Shown here: in pieces, positions 8,997 to 17,514 of the stretch
Layout: every line of letters begins with the position of its first letter
Numbering within the stretch: position 1 is the first letter of the stretch
Source of the DNA: Sipunculus nudus
Taxonomy: Eukaryota > Annelida > Sipuncula > Golfingiida > Sipunculidae
Reading direction: 5' to 3'
Length of the DNA: 64,000 nucleotides
Assembly (NCBI GenBank): GCA_026874595.1
Contig: JAPPUL010000069.1
Location: forward strand, 1,674,001 to 1,738,000
Translations under genes and position numbers: made by a program
The notes under the pieces: generated by a model
The model's database searches: none
Told to the model about the DNA's origin: nothing
The model's input: the letters and a program-made list of their open reading frames with translations, nothing else

Positions 8997-10112
8997 CTAC
9001 CTTTCTAACTTTGCTCTTTTTCTTATAATAATTGTAACTATAATACTAATCTCATAAAGAAGATAAACAGGAAGCGCAACTATAAGTTGCGAAACCCAGT
9101 CTGGAGGCGTTATGATAGCCCCTACAATAAGAATAATGACAAGAGCATAAGGTCTAAATCTGCTAAGCATATGTTCATTAACAATACCAAGTTTTGCCAG
9201 AATACTTATTAGTAAGGGCAGTTGAAATACAACTCCAACCATGAATATAAATACGACTATCCAGTCAATATATTCACCTATGCTAAGGTATGATGCTATA
9301 CCATACTCTGCTATAGGGTCTTTAAGACTTTTATTTAGCAAAATTAAATTGTTATTTATATCTATGAAAAGCTTGTTATGTGCCTTTTGGGTCTCAACTA
9401 TATTTATTAGTTGCGATGCCATATATTCTATGTCAGCCGCATTTTTGTTATCTTTAGCTTTCCTTTTTGTACTTTCTTTATCAATTAGCTTTTCTAATGA
9501 GTTTTTAGTTATACTTAATTTATCATTAAGTGATTTTAAGCTCTTTTTATTATCCTTATGAGAATTGTTTTTATCTATGCCTTTTGTTTTATTATCGGTT
9601 CCAAATGATAAGAGAAAGTTTATACTTATTGGTGCCAGGACGCGATATGATAGTACAGCCCCAGAAAAGAATAGTACTATTACAATAGACATGCCAATTA
9701 TATACCATCGCTTTTCATTTTTGTACAATGCAGGCATAACAAATTTACTTATATAATAGATTATAAATGGAAAAGAAAGTATTAGTCCGCTATATAAAGC
9801 AAGTTTTATGTATGCCATGAATTTTTCGTATACTTTAAGATGGATTATTGTAACGTCAAGTCCGGCAAGTGGTTTTACTATTGCTGCGAATATGTAATCT
9901 TTAAATATATAAGCAATAACTGCACAGCTTATTAATGCTATTATAATCTTTATTATTATCCAGCGCAGCTCTTCAAGATGGTGAAAGAAGTTTATTTCTT
10001 TGTTTTGTAGACCATTATCTGAGCCTTGTGCCTTGTCCCCTGCCTTGTCCCCCGTCTTGTCTCCCGTCTTGTCTCCCGCCTTGTCCCCGTTCGCTATGTC
10101 TTCTTTACTCAT
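8997..10112 (-). CDS. tatC: Sec-independent translocase TatC with a large loop insertion
   Basis: TatC is the membrane receptor for twin-arginine signal peptides. HHLEELRW (residues 44-51) is the conserved amphipathic start, and TPPDWVSQLIVALP near residue 336 is the conserved fifth-helix region. Six hydrophobic segments can be placed. At 371 residues it is about 110 longer than usual, from two additions. One is an N-terminal repeat tail (GDKTGDKTGDKAGDKA, from 12-bp repeats). The other is a highly charged insert of about 95 residues (roughly 172-268) in the outward-facing loop between helices 3 and 4. The family motif GIASYLS resumes straight after it. It forms an operon with two tatA genes. 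Confidence 0.92.
   Translation of the reverse strand: MSKEDIANGDKAGDKTGDKTGDKAGDKAQGSDNGLQNKEINFFHHLEELRWIIIKIIIALISCAVIAYIFKDYIFAAIVKPLAGLDVTIIHLKVYEKFMAYIKLALYSGLILSFPFIIYYISKFVMPALYKNEKRWYIIGMSIVIVLFFSGAVLSYRVLAPISINFLLSFGTDNKTKGIDKNNSHKDNKKSLKSLNDKLSITKNSLEKLIDKESTKRKAKDNKNAADIEYMASQLINIVETQKAHNKLFIDINNNLILLNKSLKDPIAEYGIASYLSIGEYIDWIVVFIFMVGVVFQLPLLISILAKLGIVNEHMLSRFRPYALVIILIVGAIITPPDWVSQLIVALPVYLLYEISIIVTIIIRKRAKLER
10022..10085 (-). repeat. 12-bp tandem repeats within tatC 5' end
   Basis: About five imperfect 12-bp units of the type TTGTCCCCCGTC lie in tandem and encode the (G-D-K-T/A) repeats of the TatC N-terminal tail. The units are in frame, so copy-number change would lengthen or shorten the tail without breaking the gene. 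Confidence 0.7.
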
Positions 10113-10153
10113 AGTTTGCTTTTTTTTTAACTTAGGAAAAGTTTTCTATAGAA

Positions 10154-10215
10154 TAGTCTTTTTAAAATAGTCTTTTTAAAATAGTCTTTTTTTAGTCTTT
10201 TTTTAGTCTTTGTCT
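10154..10215. repeat. Short tandem repeats between tatC and the small tatA gene
   Basis: The motif TAGTCTTTTTAAAA and its shorter forms TAGTCTTTTTT occur about five times in a row, running into the 3' end of the small tatA gene. It is one of many short tandem duplications in the left part of the window and looks like replication slippage. Confidence 0.6.
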
Positions 10216-10385
10216 AAACTCTTTTTTTCGTCTGCATCAAGGCTTTTTTTGTCATTTGCTGTTTCCTCTTTGAACGCTTTAATACCTTTCCCTATCGACT
10301 TTGCTATCTCAGGTAATTTCTTTGCTCCAAAGAGTGATAAAAGTATTACAGTAATTATTAATATTTCCCAAAAGCCTAAATTCAT
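10203..10385 (-). CDS. tatA: TatA/E-family twin-arginine translocase subunit (short copy)
   Basis: A 60-residue TatA-type protein: one N-terminal membrane helix (WEILIITVILLSLFG) followed by the hinge FGAKKLPEIAKSIGKGIKAFKEE, which begins the amphipathic helix. Oligomers of TatA form the protein-conducting assembly around TatBC. The tail is short and partly duplicated (KKSLDADEKKSLDKD). It lies between the larger tatA copy and tatC in one minus-strand operon. The motif FGAKKLPE is of TatA type and not TatB type. Confidence 0.9.
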   Translation of the reverse strand: MNLGFWEILIITVILLSLFGAKKLPEIAKSIGKGIKAFKEETANDKKSLDADEKKSLDKD

Positions 10386-10417
10386 ATACTTGTCCTCTGA
10401 TTATTTATTAAATAAAA

Positions 10418-10771
10418 TTATGTTTTTTTTTGCTCTTCGTTGGACTCATTAAGAGTAGCCTCAGATTTGCTTTTGTCATTTATAGGACTAGTATCATTTT
10501 CTTTTGTGATATTTTCTTTTGTGATATTCAATTCGTCCTTCTTATTCAGATCATCCTGATTCTGCTCATCAACATAAGATGTATAAGGCTTTTCTGTTTC
10601 TTTATAAAGGTCCTCTTTAAGCGGTTCAGTTAATTCTTTGGTGGCTTTTTTAAATTCTTTAAGCCCCTTACCAAGCGATTGACCTATTTCAGGCAATTTC
10701 TTTGCCCCAAACAATACAAGTAATACAATTACTATTAATGCAATTTCCCATGGCCCAATTCCCCCTATCAT
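10418..10771 (-). CDS. tatA: TatA/E-family twin-arginine translocase subunit (long copy)
   Basis: A 117-residue Tat component with the helix IALIVIVLLVLFGAKKLPEIGQSLGKGLKEFKKATKEL and a long acidic tail. Both small Tat genes in the operon have the TatA-type hinge, so either one copy serves as TatB or the system is of the TatAC type. The tail contains an in-frame 15-bp duplication (ITKENITKEN, bases 10,496-10,525). It is the first gene of the tat operon. Confidence 0.88.
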   Translation of the reverse strand: MIGGIGPWEIALIVIVLLVLFGAKKLPEIGQSLGKGLKEFKKATKELTEPLKEDLYKETEKPYTSYVDEQNQDDLNKKDELNITKENITKENDTSPINDKSKSEATLNESNEEQKKT

Positions 10772-10905
10772 AAATATCCTCCGTGTACCTTACTTTTTTT
10801 ATAAATGTCTGCCTAAAAATACTCTTTTTACATCCTTTTGTCAATATCCTTATATCCGAATTATTTTATGCATACTATTTAAGAGTTTTGCTATATCTTA
10901 TTAAT

Positions 10906-11829
10906 ATGCTTTATAATGAATGGATTTCTAAAGTAGCACTCATATTGCGTATGATTAAATTTAGTCATACAATATTTGCCTTACCTTTTGCTATAATATC
11001 ATTCATTATTAATTTAGATAATAGCTTTGTTTCTAATTCTTCTGTTTCTAATTCTTTTGTTTCTAATAGCTCTCCTTTCCTTCCACCTTTATATAAAATA
11101 ATACTTATAATACTAGCCCTAGTCTTTGCTCGAAGCTTTTCTATGGCTTTTAACCGACTTGTAGATCTTAAATATGATAAAAATAATCCAAGAACTAATA
11201 AAAGAGAACTTGTTTTAGGTAAGATATCTAAAAGGGGCGTTATAGTCTACATAATTATAAACTGTTTGGCGTTTTTGGTGTGCACTTATTTTATTAATGA
11301 TTTAAGCTTTTATGCATCGTTTCCTTTAATCATATTGCTTTTAGGCTATTCTTATATGAAACGTTATACGGCATTGGTACATTTTTATCTTGGTTTTGTA
11401 ATAGGTCTTGTTCCCATTGCGGTTGAGATAGCTTTGTATTCAACTGTATCTTTATCTAGTATATTATTGTTTATATCTCTTGGCTCATGGATAGCAGGAT
11501 TTGACATATTATACTCGTTATTAGACCTTGAGTTTGACAAAAAAGCAGGACTTTATTCCTTACCGGCAATCTTTGGAAAGGGCAAGGCACTTTTAATATC
11601 TCGTATAGCTTATATTGTAATGATATTATCGCTTTTTGGCTTTGGCTTTGTGAATGCTGATAAGCTTTTCTATACTTATTATTATGGAGTATTTTTTATT
11701 CTCTTATTACTAATATTTCAGCAGTGGCAAGTTAAAGTTAAGGGCAATATGGTATTTAGCAAAAGGTTTTTCATGTTTAATGCGCTTATATCTATTATCT
11801 ATCTTACAATTTTCATTATATCTTATTAG
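10906..11829 (+). CDS. UbiA-family prenyltransferase, probably of quinone synthesis
   Basis: A membrane enzyme with eight or so hydrophobic helices that moves a polyprenyl chain onto an aromatic acid. Two Asp-rich sites bind the prenyl diphosphate through Mg2+: FNRLVDLKYDKNNPRT and DILYSLLDLEFDKKAG. KFSHTIFALPFA near the N terminus is typical of the 4-hydroxybenzoate polyprenyltransferase/MqnP group, which supports ubiquinone or futalosine-route menaquinone synthesis. ATG 10906 was chosen; a GTG at 10783 would add 41 non-homologous residues. Short in-frame repeats (VSNSS/SVSNSF, about bases 11,026-11,071) lie in the first loop. Confidence 0.82.
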   Translation: MLYNEWISKVALILRMIKFSHTIFALPFAIISFIINLDNSFVSNSSVSNSFVSNSSPFLPPLYKIILIILALVFARSFSMAFNRLVDLKYDKNNPRTNKRELVLGKISKRGVIVYIIINCLAFLVCTYFINDLSFYASFPLIILLLGYSYMKRYTALVHFYLGFVIGLVPIAVEIALYSTVSLSSILLFISLGSWIAGFDILYSLLDLEFDKKAGLYSLPAIFGKGKALLISRIAYIVMILSLFGFGFVNADKLFYTYYYGVFFILLLLIFQQWQVKVKGNMVFSKRFFMFNALISIIYLTIFIISY

Positions 11830-11866
11830 CATATTTTGTTAGCATATCCTATGAGCTATCTTTTAA

Positions 11867-12799
11867 TCATTGTTCTTTTATAGGAGTGTTTTTGTAGATG
11901 AGTTGACCTTTCATTTTAAATTTTGGATTACCCCACTTGCTTTGCATCTCTTTGTATGGTATTAATGAGGCATCTAGAGAGAAATTGGTTTTAACATGAT
12001 TTTTGGTTTCAAGGCCTATGTTATTATCTGTAATGGAATTGCCTTTACCGTATAAAGTTATTTTTATATTGATTAGTGCATTTTTGAATAGTAGTTTAGT
12101 ATTTATTGTTCCATTGAAATTGCTTGAGAAGAATAGGTTATTATCACTTATCCCTTTTAAAGAGCGTTTGTAGTTAATGTCAAATAGAGCGTGTATGATA
12201 TAGTTTTTATGTTTTATTACTATACTATCTTTTAGATTTTCTTCCCATGGTTTTCTAAGGCGTATTTTATCAGGCAATACATTATAGTATGTTAAGATGT
12301 TTTCAAGTTGTAGGTAATTATTATTAGAGTCTTTATAAGTTATTTTATTTTTGGGAGTAAGCTCAAATTGTAAAGCATTGTTGTTAAAAGGTAATATAAA
12401 TGGAAGTTTAATTGAGGTTATTTTATTGTTGACGTTTAGATTGGTGATTGAGATATTATTGGTTTTATAAAGTAATAAAGCATTACCATTTTTATATACC
12501 TTAGTGATGTGTTTGGTATTTTGCTTTTCGAGGGAGATATTTAAAGTATTTATATCGTTATGGCCAAAGAAAGAGTCTATAAGCGAGTTAAGGTAATAAG
12601 AAGCTCCAGATAAGCTAATAGAGTTAACTTTCAAAGCTATAATAGCGGATGAATTTACTTTAGTCCTTTCTCTAAAATTCAACTTAATATCAAGGTTCTT
12701 ATTTGTATTAGAATTGCTACAAGAGAGGCTTGAGCACGATGTAGTAGTCAAAGAGAATAATAAAATAAAACAAGAGATAAAAAAATAAAAATAAGACAT
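11867..12799 (-). CDS. Putative lipoprotein, unknown function
   Basis: A 310-residue protein with a hydrophobic export signal (residues 3-17) followed by Ser/Thr and two cysteines (Cys22, Cys27), either of which could be the lipidated residue; the lipobox is not canonical. The rest is rich in Asn, Lys and beta-type alternation with no membrane segment, which suits a periplasmic or outer-membrane-facing beta-rich lipoprotein. I do not recognise a family. It is convergent with the ubiA-like gene and divergent from the exchanger gene. Confidence 0.55.
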   Translation of the reverse strand: MSYFYFFISCFILLFSLTTTSCSSLSCSNSNTNKNLDIKLNFRERTKVNSSAIIALKVNSISLSGASYYLNSLIDSFFGHNDINTLNISLEKQNTKHITKVYKNGNALLLYKTNNISITNLNVNNKITSIKLPFILPFNNNALQFELTPKNKITYKDSNNNYLQLENILTYYNVLPDKIRLRKPWEENLKDSIVIKHKNYIIHALFDINYKRSLKGISDNNLFFSSNFNGTINTKLLFKNALINIKITLYGKGNSITDNNIGLETKNHVKTNFSLDASLIPYKEMQSKWGNPKFKMKGQLIYKNTPIKEQ

Positions 12800-13006
12800 T
12801 AGTTTGATAATGCAGTTCTCCTAAATCTAATTTAGCAAGAAGTTACTATAAAGTAATAATAAGAAAGTTTATAATAGTGTAATTATCTTTTGATAAGATG
12901 TTCAAACTTTAAGGGATACGGGGCTATTTTTTATTATATTTGTTTTTTTTAAAAAATATGATGATAAAGTTTTAAAGGGGATAAATAAAAGGTGAAAGAG
13001 AAATAA

Positions 13007-14071
13007 ATGCTTGAAGGGACCCTTCTATTTTTGGTAGCAACAGGCCTAACATTGGTATCAGCAAAGAAGCTTGCGTATTATGGAGACGAGATAGCATCAA
13101 CAACGAGTCTTGGAGCAGGGCTTGTGGGTTTGCTATTATTATCCTTTGCAACATCGCTACCGGAGTTTGCCTCATCGGTGTGGGCATCGTTTTTAGGCAA
13201 TGTAGATCTAGCCTTTGGGAATGTATTTGGAAGTAATATGACAAATATATTTATATTGGTGATAATGGATATGTACCTGGTTGGGAGGTCGGTATTATAT
13301 TATGTAAAAGGAAAGAATATGCTTGCGGGTGGTGTGGTTATAGCTCTTACGATAATTGTGTTATTTTTCATGGAGCTATCAGGTTTTAAACTCTTTATAG
13401 GAGTAGACTTATGGTATTTATCTTTGGTGCTATTTATAATATATGTATATAGTATGATATTGCTTTATAGACATGATAAAGGATTGCTAATAGAGGAAGC
13501 AGGAGAGGGAGCAGAAGAGGGAGCAGATACAAAAGGTAAAGTAGCAGGAAAACTTAGTAAGGGCAATGCAATAAGAGGTTTTGTACTTAGTACAGTATTT
13601 GTATTCGTATCATCGATACTGCTATCCTATAGTTGTAATATAATAAGTAATATAGAAGTAGGGGGCAAAGCGTTAGGCGGGACATTCGTAGGGACGCTAT
13701 TAATGGCTTTGGCAACGAGCCTGCCGGAGATAGTAGTATCGCTTGCGGCAATAAAGCTTAAGAGTTTTGATATGGCGCTTGGCAATATATTTGGTAGTAA
13801 TATATTTAACTTAGCAATACTTAGCTTTACGGATATCGCCTATAGATTAGGGACATATTGGCGAGATGGAGAGCTAGTGGGAGATAATGCATTTGCGCTT
13901 GCAAGTAAAGGACATATTATAAGTGGTTATATAGGGATATTGTTTGTGAGCATAGTTTTAGTAAGCTTGCTGTCAGGGCGTTCAGGTAAGAGGTTTCGCC
14001 TTGGGTTTGATACAATGCTAATAGGGCTACTATATATATTGGGGCTTTATTTAATATTCTTGTTAAGGTAA
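13007..14071 (+). CDS. Calcium/cation antiporter (CaCA superfamily)
   Basis: A 354-residue membrane exchanger with about ten helices. The two inverted alpha repeats that bind the cation are explicit: FATSLPEFASSV...GNVFGSNMTNI and LATSLPEIVVSL...GNIFGSNIFNL. This is the prokaryotic Na+/Ca2+ (YrbG-like) exchanger pattern; the actual ions are inferred from the family. A hydrophilic acidic loop (EEAGEGAEEGADTKGK) divides the halves, as usual. A second and very different CaCA gene lies at 26.0-27.0 kb in the other DNA type. Confidence 0.88.
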   Translation: MLEGTLLFLVATGLTLVSAKKLAYYGDEIASTTSLGAGLVGLLLLSFATSLPEFASSVWASFLGNVDLAFGNVFGSNMTNIFILVIMDMYLVGRSVLYYVKGKNMLAGGVVIALTIIVLFFMELSGFKLFIGVDLWYLSLVLFIIYVYSMILLYRHDKGLLIEEAGEGAEEGADTKGKVAGKLSKGNAIRGFVLSTVFVFVSSILLSYSCNIISNIEVGGKALGGTFVGTLLMALATSLPEIVVSLAAIKLKSFDMALGNIFGSNIFNLAILSFTDIAYRLGTYWRDGELVGDNAFALASKGHIISGYIGILFVSIVLVSLLSGRSGKRFRLGFDTMLIGLLYILGLYLIFLLR

Positions 14072-14131
14072 AAGATTAGCTATAGTGAATAAATGGTTTA
14101 TTAAATAAATGGTTTATTAATGGAGGATTAG

Positions 14132-15427
14132 ATGCGAGTATTGTTAGTAGGTAGCGGGGGACGTGAGGATGTTTTACTATCTAAGGTGCAGGCCTCAGGT
14201 CGAGCAAGTGAGATATATGTATGTCCTGGCAATGGGGGTACAAAGTTTCGTGGAGGGATTAGGGTAGAGATAGGAGTAAATGATGTAGAATATATAGTAG
14301 ACTACGCAAGAGCAAAGAAGATAGATTATGCAATAATAGGCCCAGAAGAGCCGCTAACAAAGGGTCTATCAGATAAGCTTAGAGAGCTTGGGATAAAGTG
14401 TCTAGGAGTTAGCAAGGCGGCGTCAATACTTGAAAGTAGTAAAAGCTTTAGTAAGAGTATATTAAGCAGATATAATATAGAAACGGCAAGGTATGTAGAA
14501 AGCGAAACATACGAGGCTGCAGAGAAACATATAAGTGGAGATAAGTTTAGTTATCCGCTTGTTATAAAATATGATGGGCTTGCAGCAGGGAAAGGAGTAT
14601 ATATATGCAAAGATTATGGGGAGGGTTTAAAAGCACTTGAGGAAATATTTATATTAAATAAGTTTGGGAATGACTTTAAGAAAGTGGTAATAGAGGAGTA
14701 TTTAGAAGGAGAAGAGCTATCAGCCTTTGCGTTTAGCGATGGCAAAAGCGTGGTCCCGTTAATATATGCAAAAGATTACAAGAAGATATTTGAAGGAGAT
14801 GAGGGACCGAACACGGGTGGGATGGGGAGCTACACGCCGGTATCGTTTATAACTAAGGAGTTAGAGGAGAGGATATATGAGGAGGTATTAAAGCCGACAA
14901 TAGAAGGCTTGAAAGATTTTGGGATAGAGTATATAGGAGTACTTTATGCGGGACTAATGTTGAGCAATGTAGGGAGTGGTGATTTAGCGATAAAGGTGCT
15001 TGAGTATAACGTAAGGTTTGGAGATCCTGAGGCGCAGGTGATACTGCCGCTTTTGAAGACGGATATACTAGATATAATAGATGCTCTTGAAGGGGGATAT
15101 TTGGATAAAGTGTCACTAGAATGGGATTCTCGCGCATCAGTATGTGTGGTATTGGCCTCAGAAGGTTATCCTGGTTCCTATGAGACAGGGTATAAGATTA
15201 GAGGGCTTGAGGCTGTTAGAGAGATGGAATCTTTAGAGATATTTCATGCAGGTACAGTAAAGAAAGATGATGAAATATATACAAAAGGGGGTCGAGTATT
15301 GAACGTGGTAGGGTTTGGAAAGGACTTGGAGGAAGCTAATGCGCAAGCGTATGCGGGGGTATCTAAGATAAGTTATGCTAATAAATATTATAGAAAAGAC
15401 ATAGGTTTGCTTTGTAAGGGAAATTAG
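14132..15427 (+). CDS. purD: Phosphoribosylamine-glycine ligase PurD
   Basis: Joins phosphoribosylamine to glycine using ATP, the second step of purine synthesis. The 431 residues form a complete ATP-grasp enzyme: N-terminal MRVLLVGSGGRED, GPEEPLTKG, ATP-binding VIKYDGLAAGKGVYI, the family signature GPNTGGMGSYTP and RFGDPEAQVILPLL with metal ligands. GGAGG lies at a good distance before ATG. purE follows 43 bp downstream on the same strand, forming a two-gene purine operon. A 16-bp tandem duplication precedes the ribosome-binding site. Confidence 0.96.
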   Translation: MRVLLVGSGGREDVLLSKVQASGRASEIYVCPGNGGTKFRGGIRVEIGVNDVEYIVDYARAKKIDYAIIGPEEPLTKGLSDKLRELGIKCLGVSKAASILESSKSFSKSILSRYNIETARYVESETYEAAEKHISGDKFSYPLVIKYDGLAAGKGVYICKDYGEGLKALEEIFILNKFGNDFKKVVIEEYLEGEELSAFAFSDGKSVVPLIYAKDYKKIFEGDEGPNTGGMGSYTPVSFITKELEERIYEEVLKPTIEGLKDFGIEYIGVLYAGLMLSNVGSGDLAIKVLEYNVRFGDPEAQVILPLLKTDILDIIDALEGGYLDKVSLEWDSRASVCVVLASEGYPGSYETGYKIRGLEAVREMESLEIFHAGTVKKDDEIYTKGGRVLNVVGFGKDLEEANAQAYAGVSKISYANKYYRKDIGLLCKGN

Positions 15428-15470
15428 TAAGGAAATAAATAAAGGACAAATAGAAGGGGAAAGGAGGTAT

Positions 15471-16001
15471 ATGTTGGAAGAAGGGATAAAAGTGGGTGTA
15501 ATAATGGGAAGCGATAGCGATTTAGGAGTAATGAACGAGAGTGTAAAGGTGTTAAAAGAGCTTGGGATAGGGTATGAGGTAGACATTTTATCAGCCCACA
15601 GGCTACCAGATGATGTTGTAGAGTATGCAAAAGGTGCTGAGGATAGATTAAAAGTGATAATAGCGGGAGCGGGAGCGGCAGCGCATTTACCGGGTGTAAT
15701 AGCCTCAAACACATTGGTACCGGTAATAGGAGTTCCACTAGATGCAACATCTTTAAAAGGGGTAGACAGTTTATATTCTATATTGCAGATGCCAGGGGGT
15801 ATACCGGTTGCAACTATGGCGATAGGGAAAGCGGGAGCAAAGAACGCAGGACTGTACGCAGCACAAATGCTAAGTATTTGTGACGCAAGTGTACGAGGTA
15901 GGTTAAAAAAGTATAGAAAAAGTATGGCGAGGAAGGTAATAAAGAGAAATGAGGAGTTAAAGCGACTTGGGATAGAAGGTTATTTATCTAAGGGTGGGTA
16001 G
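15471..16001 (+). CDS. purE: N5-carboxyaminoimidazole ribonucleotide mutase PurE
   Basis: Class I PurE moves the carboxyl group of N5-CAIR to give CAIR in purine synthesis. MGSDSDLGVMNE, ILSAHRLPDDV (with the conserved catalytic His), IAGAGAAAHLPGVIAS and QMPGGIPVATMAIGKAGAKNA are textbook motifs. The 176 residues are slightly longer than the usual ~160-170 because of a basic C-terminal extension. The start is ATG after AAAGGAGG. purK, which would be needed for the N5-CAIR route, is not seen here. Confidence 0.96.
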   Translation: MLEEGIKVGVIMGSDSDLGVMNESVKVLKELGIGYEVDILSAHRLPDDVVEYAKGAEDRLKVIIAGAGAAAHLPGVIASNTLVPVIGVPLDATSLKGVDSLYSILQMPGGIPVATMAIGKAGAKNAGLYAAQMLSICDASVRGRLKKYRKSMARKVIKRNEELKRLGIEGYLSKGG

Positions 16002-16020
16002 AATGTAGATTATTATATGC

Positions 16021-16341
16021 TTAAGAATATAATAGTATTTTATCTTTGATTAGGGTATAGGACTGAACACCGGAGAATCTTTCGATTAGCTGACTATTTT
16101 TGTAAAAGAATAAAGTAGGGATAGACTTAACACTAAGAGCGCTTGCAAGTTCTTGGTTTTTGTCAATATCGACTTTAGTAATTTTGAATAAGCTGCCGAT
16201 TTGGTTATGAACAGTAGCAATAGAGTCTTCAAGCATAGAACAAGTGCCGGCCCAGTTGGCATAAAAATGTACTAAAGTAAGGGTATCAGAGAGCAAAACC
16301 TCTTTATCAAAAGAGGACTTATCAATTTCTAAAACTTCCAA
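16021..16341 (-). CDS. Thioredoxin-fold protein lacking the first active-site cysteine
   Basis: A 106-residue thioredoxin-like domain. The fold signature is complete (FYANWAG..., cis-Pro in SIPTLFFY, DIDKNQELASALSV), but the active site reads W30-A-G-T-C34 where thioredoxins have W-C-G-P-C. The N-terminal nucleophilic cysteine is alanine and the proline is threonine, while Cys34 remains. It therefore cannot cycle as an ordinary dithiol reductase. A monothiol, chaperone-like or subunit role is more likely. It is convergent with purE. A 17-bp tandem duplication (16,330-16,362) lies at its start. Confidence 0.8.
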   Translation of the reverse strand: MEVLEIDKSSFDKEVLLSDTLTLVHFYANWAGTCSMLEDSIATVHNQIGSLFKITKVDIDKNQELASALSVKSIPTLFFYKNSQLIERFSGVQSYTLIKDKILLYS

Positions 16342-16456
16342 AAACTAAAACTTCCAAAAACCAGAATAAAAGATATTATTTGCATTATACAGGACTATCA
16401 TAATATAAAAATAAACATAAGTGGATTAAAGAGGTAAAAAAAGGGCTAATAAATAT

Positions 16457-16483
16457 TACAGATAAAAAATAAAGAGCCGATTA
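16457..16483 (+). promoter_or_regulatory. Sigma-28-like promoter before flgF
   Basis: TACA (16457-16460), a 15-nt spacer, then GCCGATTA (16476-16483) match the flagellar sigma-28 consensus TAAA-N15-GCCGATAA at most positions and with exact spacing. It lies ~125 bp before flgF on the coding strand. No FliA gene is in the window, so use of this sigma factor is inferred. Confidence 0.45.
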
Positions 16484-16608
16484 GAGAAAGAGTAGAGAGG
16501 ATGGGTGATATAGAAAGGTGGTATAGAAAGGGTTGATGGAGGGAACTGACCTTTATAGATAGTTAGAGTGTAATGTTATAAAGTAAGAAAAAGTGAAAGG
16601 AGCAATAG

Positions 16609-17463
16609 ATGGTAAGAGGATTGTACACGGGTGCAAGTGGAATGCTTGCAGAATGGGAGAGAATGAACGTGGTCTCAAACAACTTAGCAAATATAAATAC
16701 GACAGGGTATAAACGGGATGAGGCAATAACAAAGTCTTTTCCGGAGATGCTTTTGCGGCGCCTAGATGACAATGGAGTAGTAAAGGTGCCTTCTGGTTCG
16801 TATGACATAGCTCCTTATGTAGGCAAGGTAGGAACTGGGGTTGAAGTAAGTAATATACATACAAGACAAGGTCAAGGTAGTTTAAAGAGTACAGGCAATG
16901 ATTTTGATTTAGCACTTGGTGGGCGTGGTTTTTTCGTAGTGAAGACTGACAGAGGGCTTATGTTCACACGGGATGGTAGTTTCACAATAGACAAGCAAGC
17001 TTATTTGGTAACTAAAGAAGGGCATAGGGTACAAGGGGAGGGAGGCGACATAAGGGTAAAAGTAAATAATCTAAAGATAGACGAAGAGGGGCAAATATTT
17101 ATAAATGAAGAGTATGCAAGTGAGGATCTTGGAAGTTTTGCAGATAAGAGTACAAATTCATGGGAAAGGCCTTATAAATTAGATAGGTTACGTATAGTGA
17201 ATTTTTATAATATAAATGGGCTTGAGAAGGTGGGACATAATTTCTATGAGGAGACGAAAGTAAGCGGTGAGGCAAGAGACATGCCAAAGGGGGAGGGCAG
17301 AGCAAAAGTGTTTCAAGGCTATTTAGAAATGTCTAATGTAAATCCGGTAGTAGAGATGGTACGGATGATAGAAGTACAAAGGAGTTACGAGGCTAACCAG
17401 CGTACGATACTGGCACACGACAGCTTACTTGAGAAGGCAGTAAACGAGATAGGCAGAGTCTAG
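16609..17463 (+). CDS. flgF: Flagellar proximal rod protein FlgF
   Basis: A 284-residue rod protein of the FlgF/FlgG family. The N terminus LYTGASGMLAEWERMNVVSNNLANINTTGYK holds the rod motif, and the C terminus (EMSNVNPVVEMVRMIEVQRSYEANQR) closes the terminal helix pair. It is placed first and is more divergent than the next gene, which fits FlgF before FlgG, as in many flagellar operons. It is exported by the flagellar apparatus. The start has AAAGGAGC upstream. Confidence 0.85.
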   Translation: MVRGLYTGASGMLAEWERMNVVSNNLANINTTGYKRDEAITKSFPEMLLRRLDDNGVVKVPSGSYDIAPYVGKVGTGVEVSNIHTRQGQGSLKSTGNDFDLALGGRGFFVVKTDRGLMFTRDGSFTIDKQAYLVTKEGHRVQGEGGDIRVKVNNLKIDEEGQIFINEEYASEDLGSFADKSTNSWERPYKLDRLRIVNFYNINGLEKVGHNFYEETKVSGEARDMPKGEGRAKVFQGYLEMSNVNPVVEMVRMIEVQRSYEANQRTILAHDSLLEKAVNEIGRV

Positions 17464-17514
17464 GATATATAAAGAAATGGTAAAAATATAATATTGTAAG
17501 GGGATAAATAGAAT

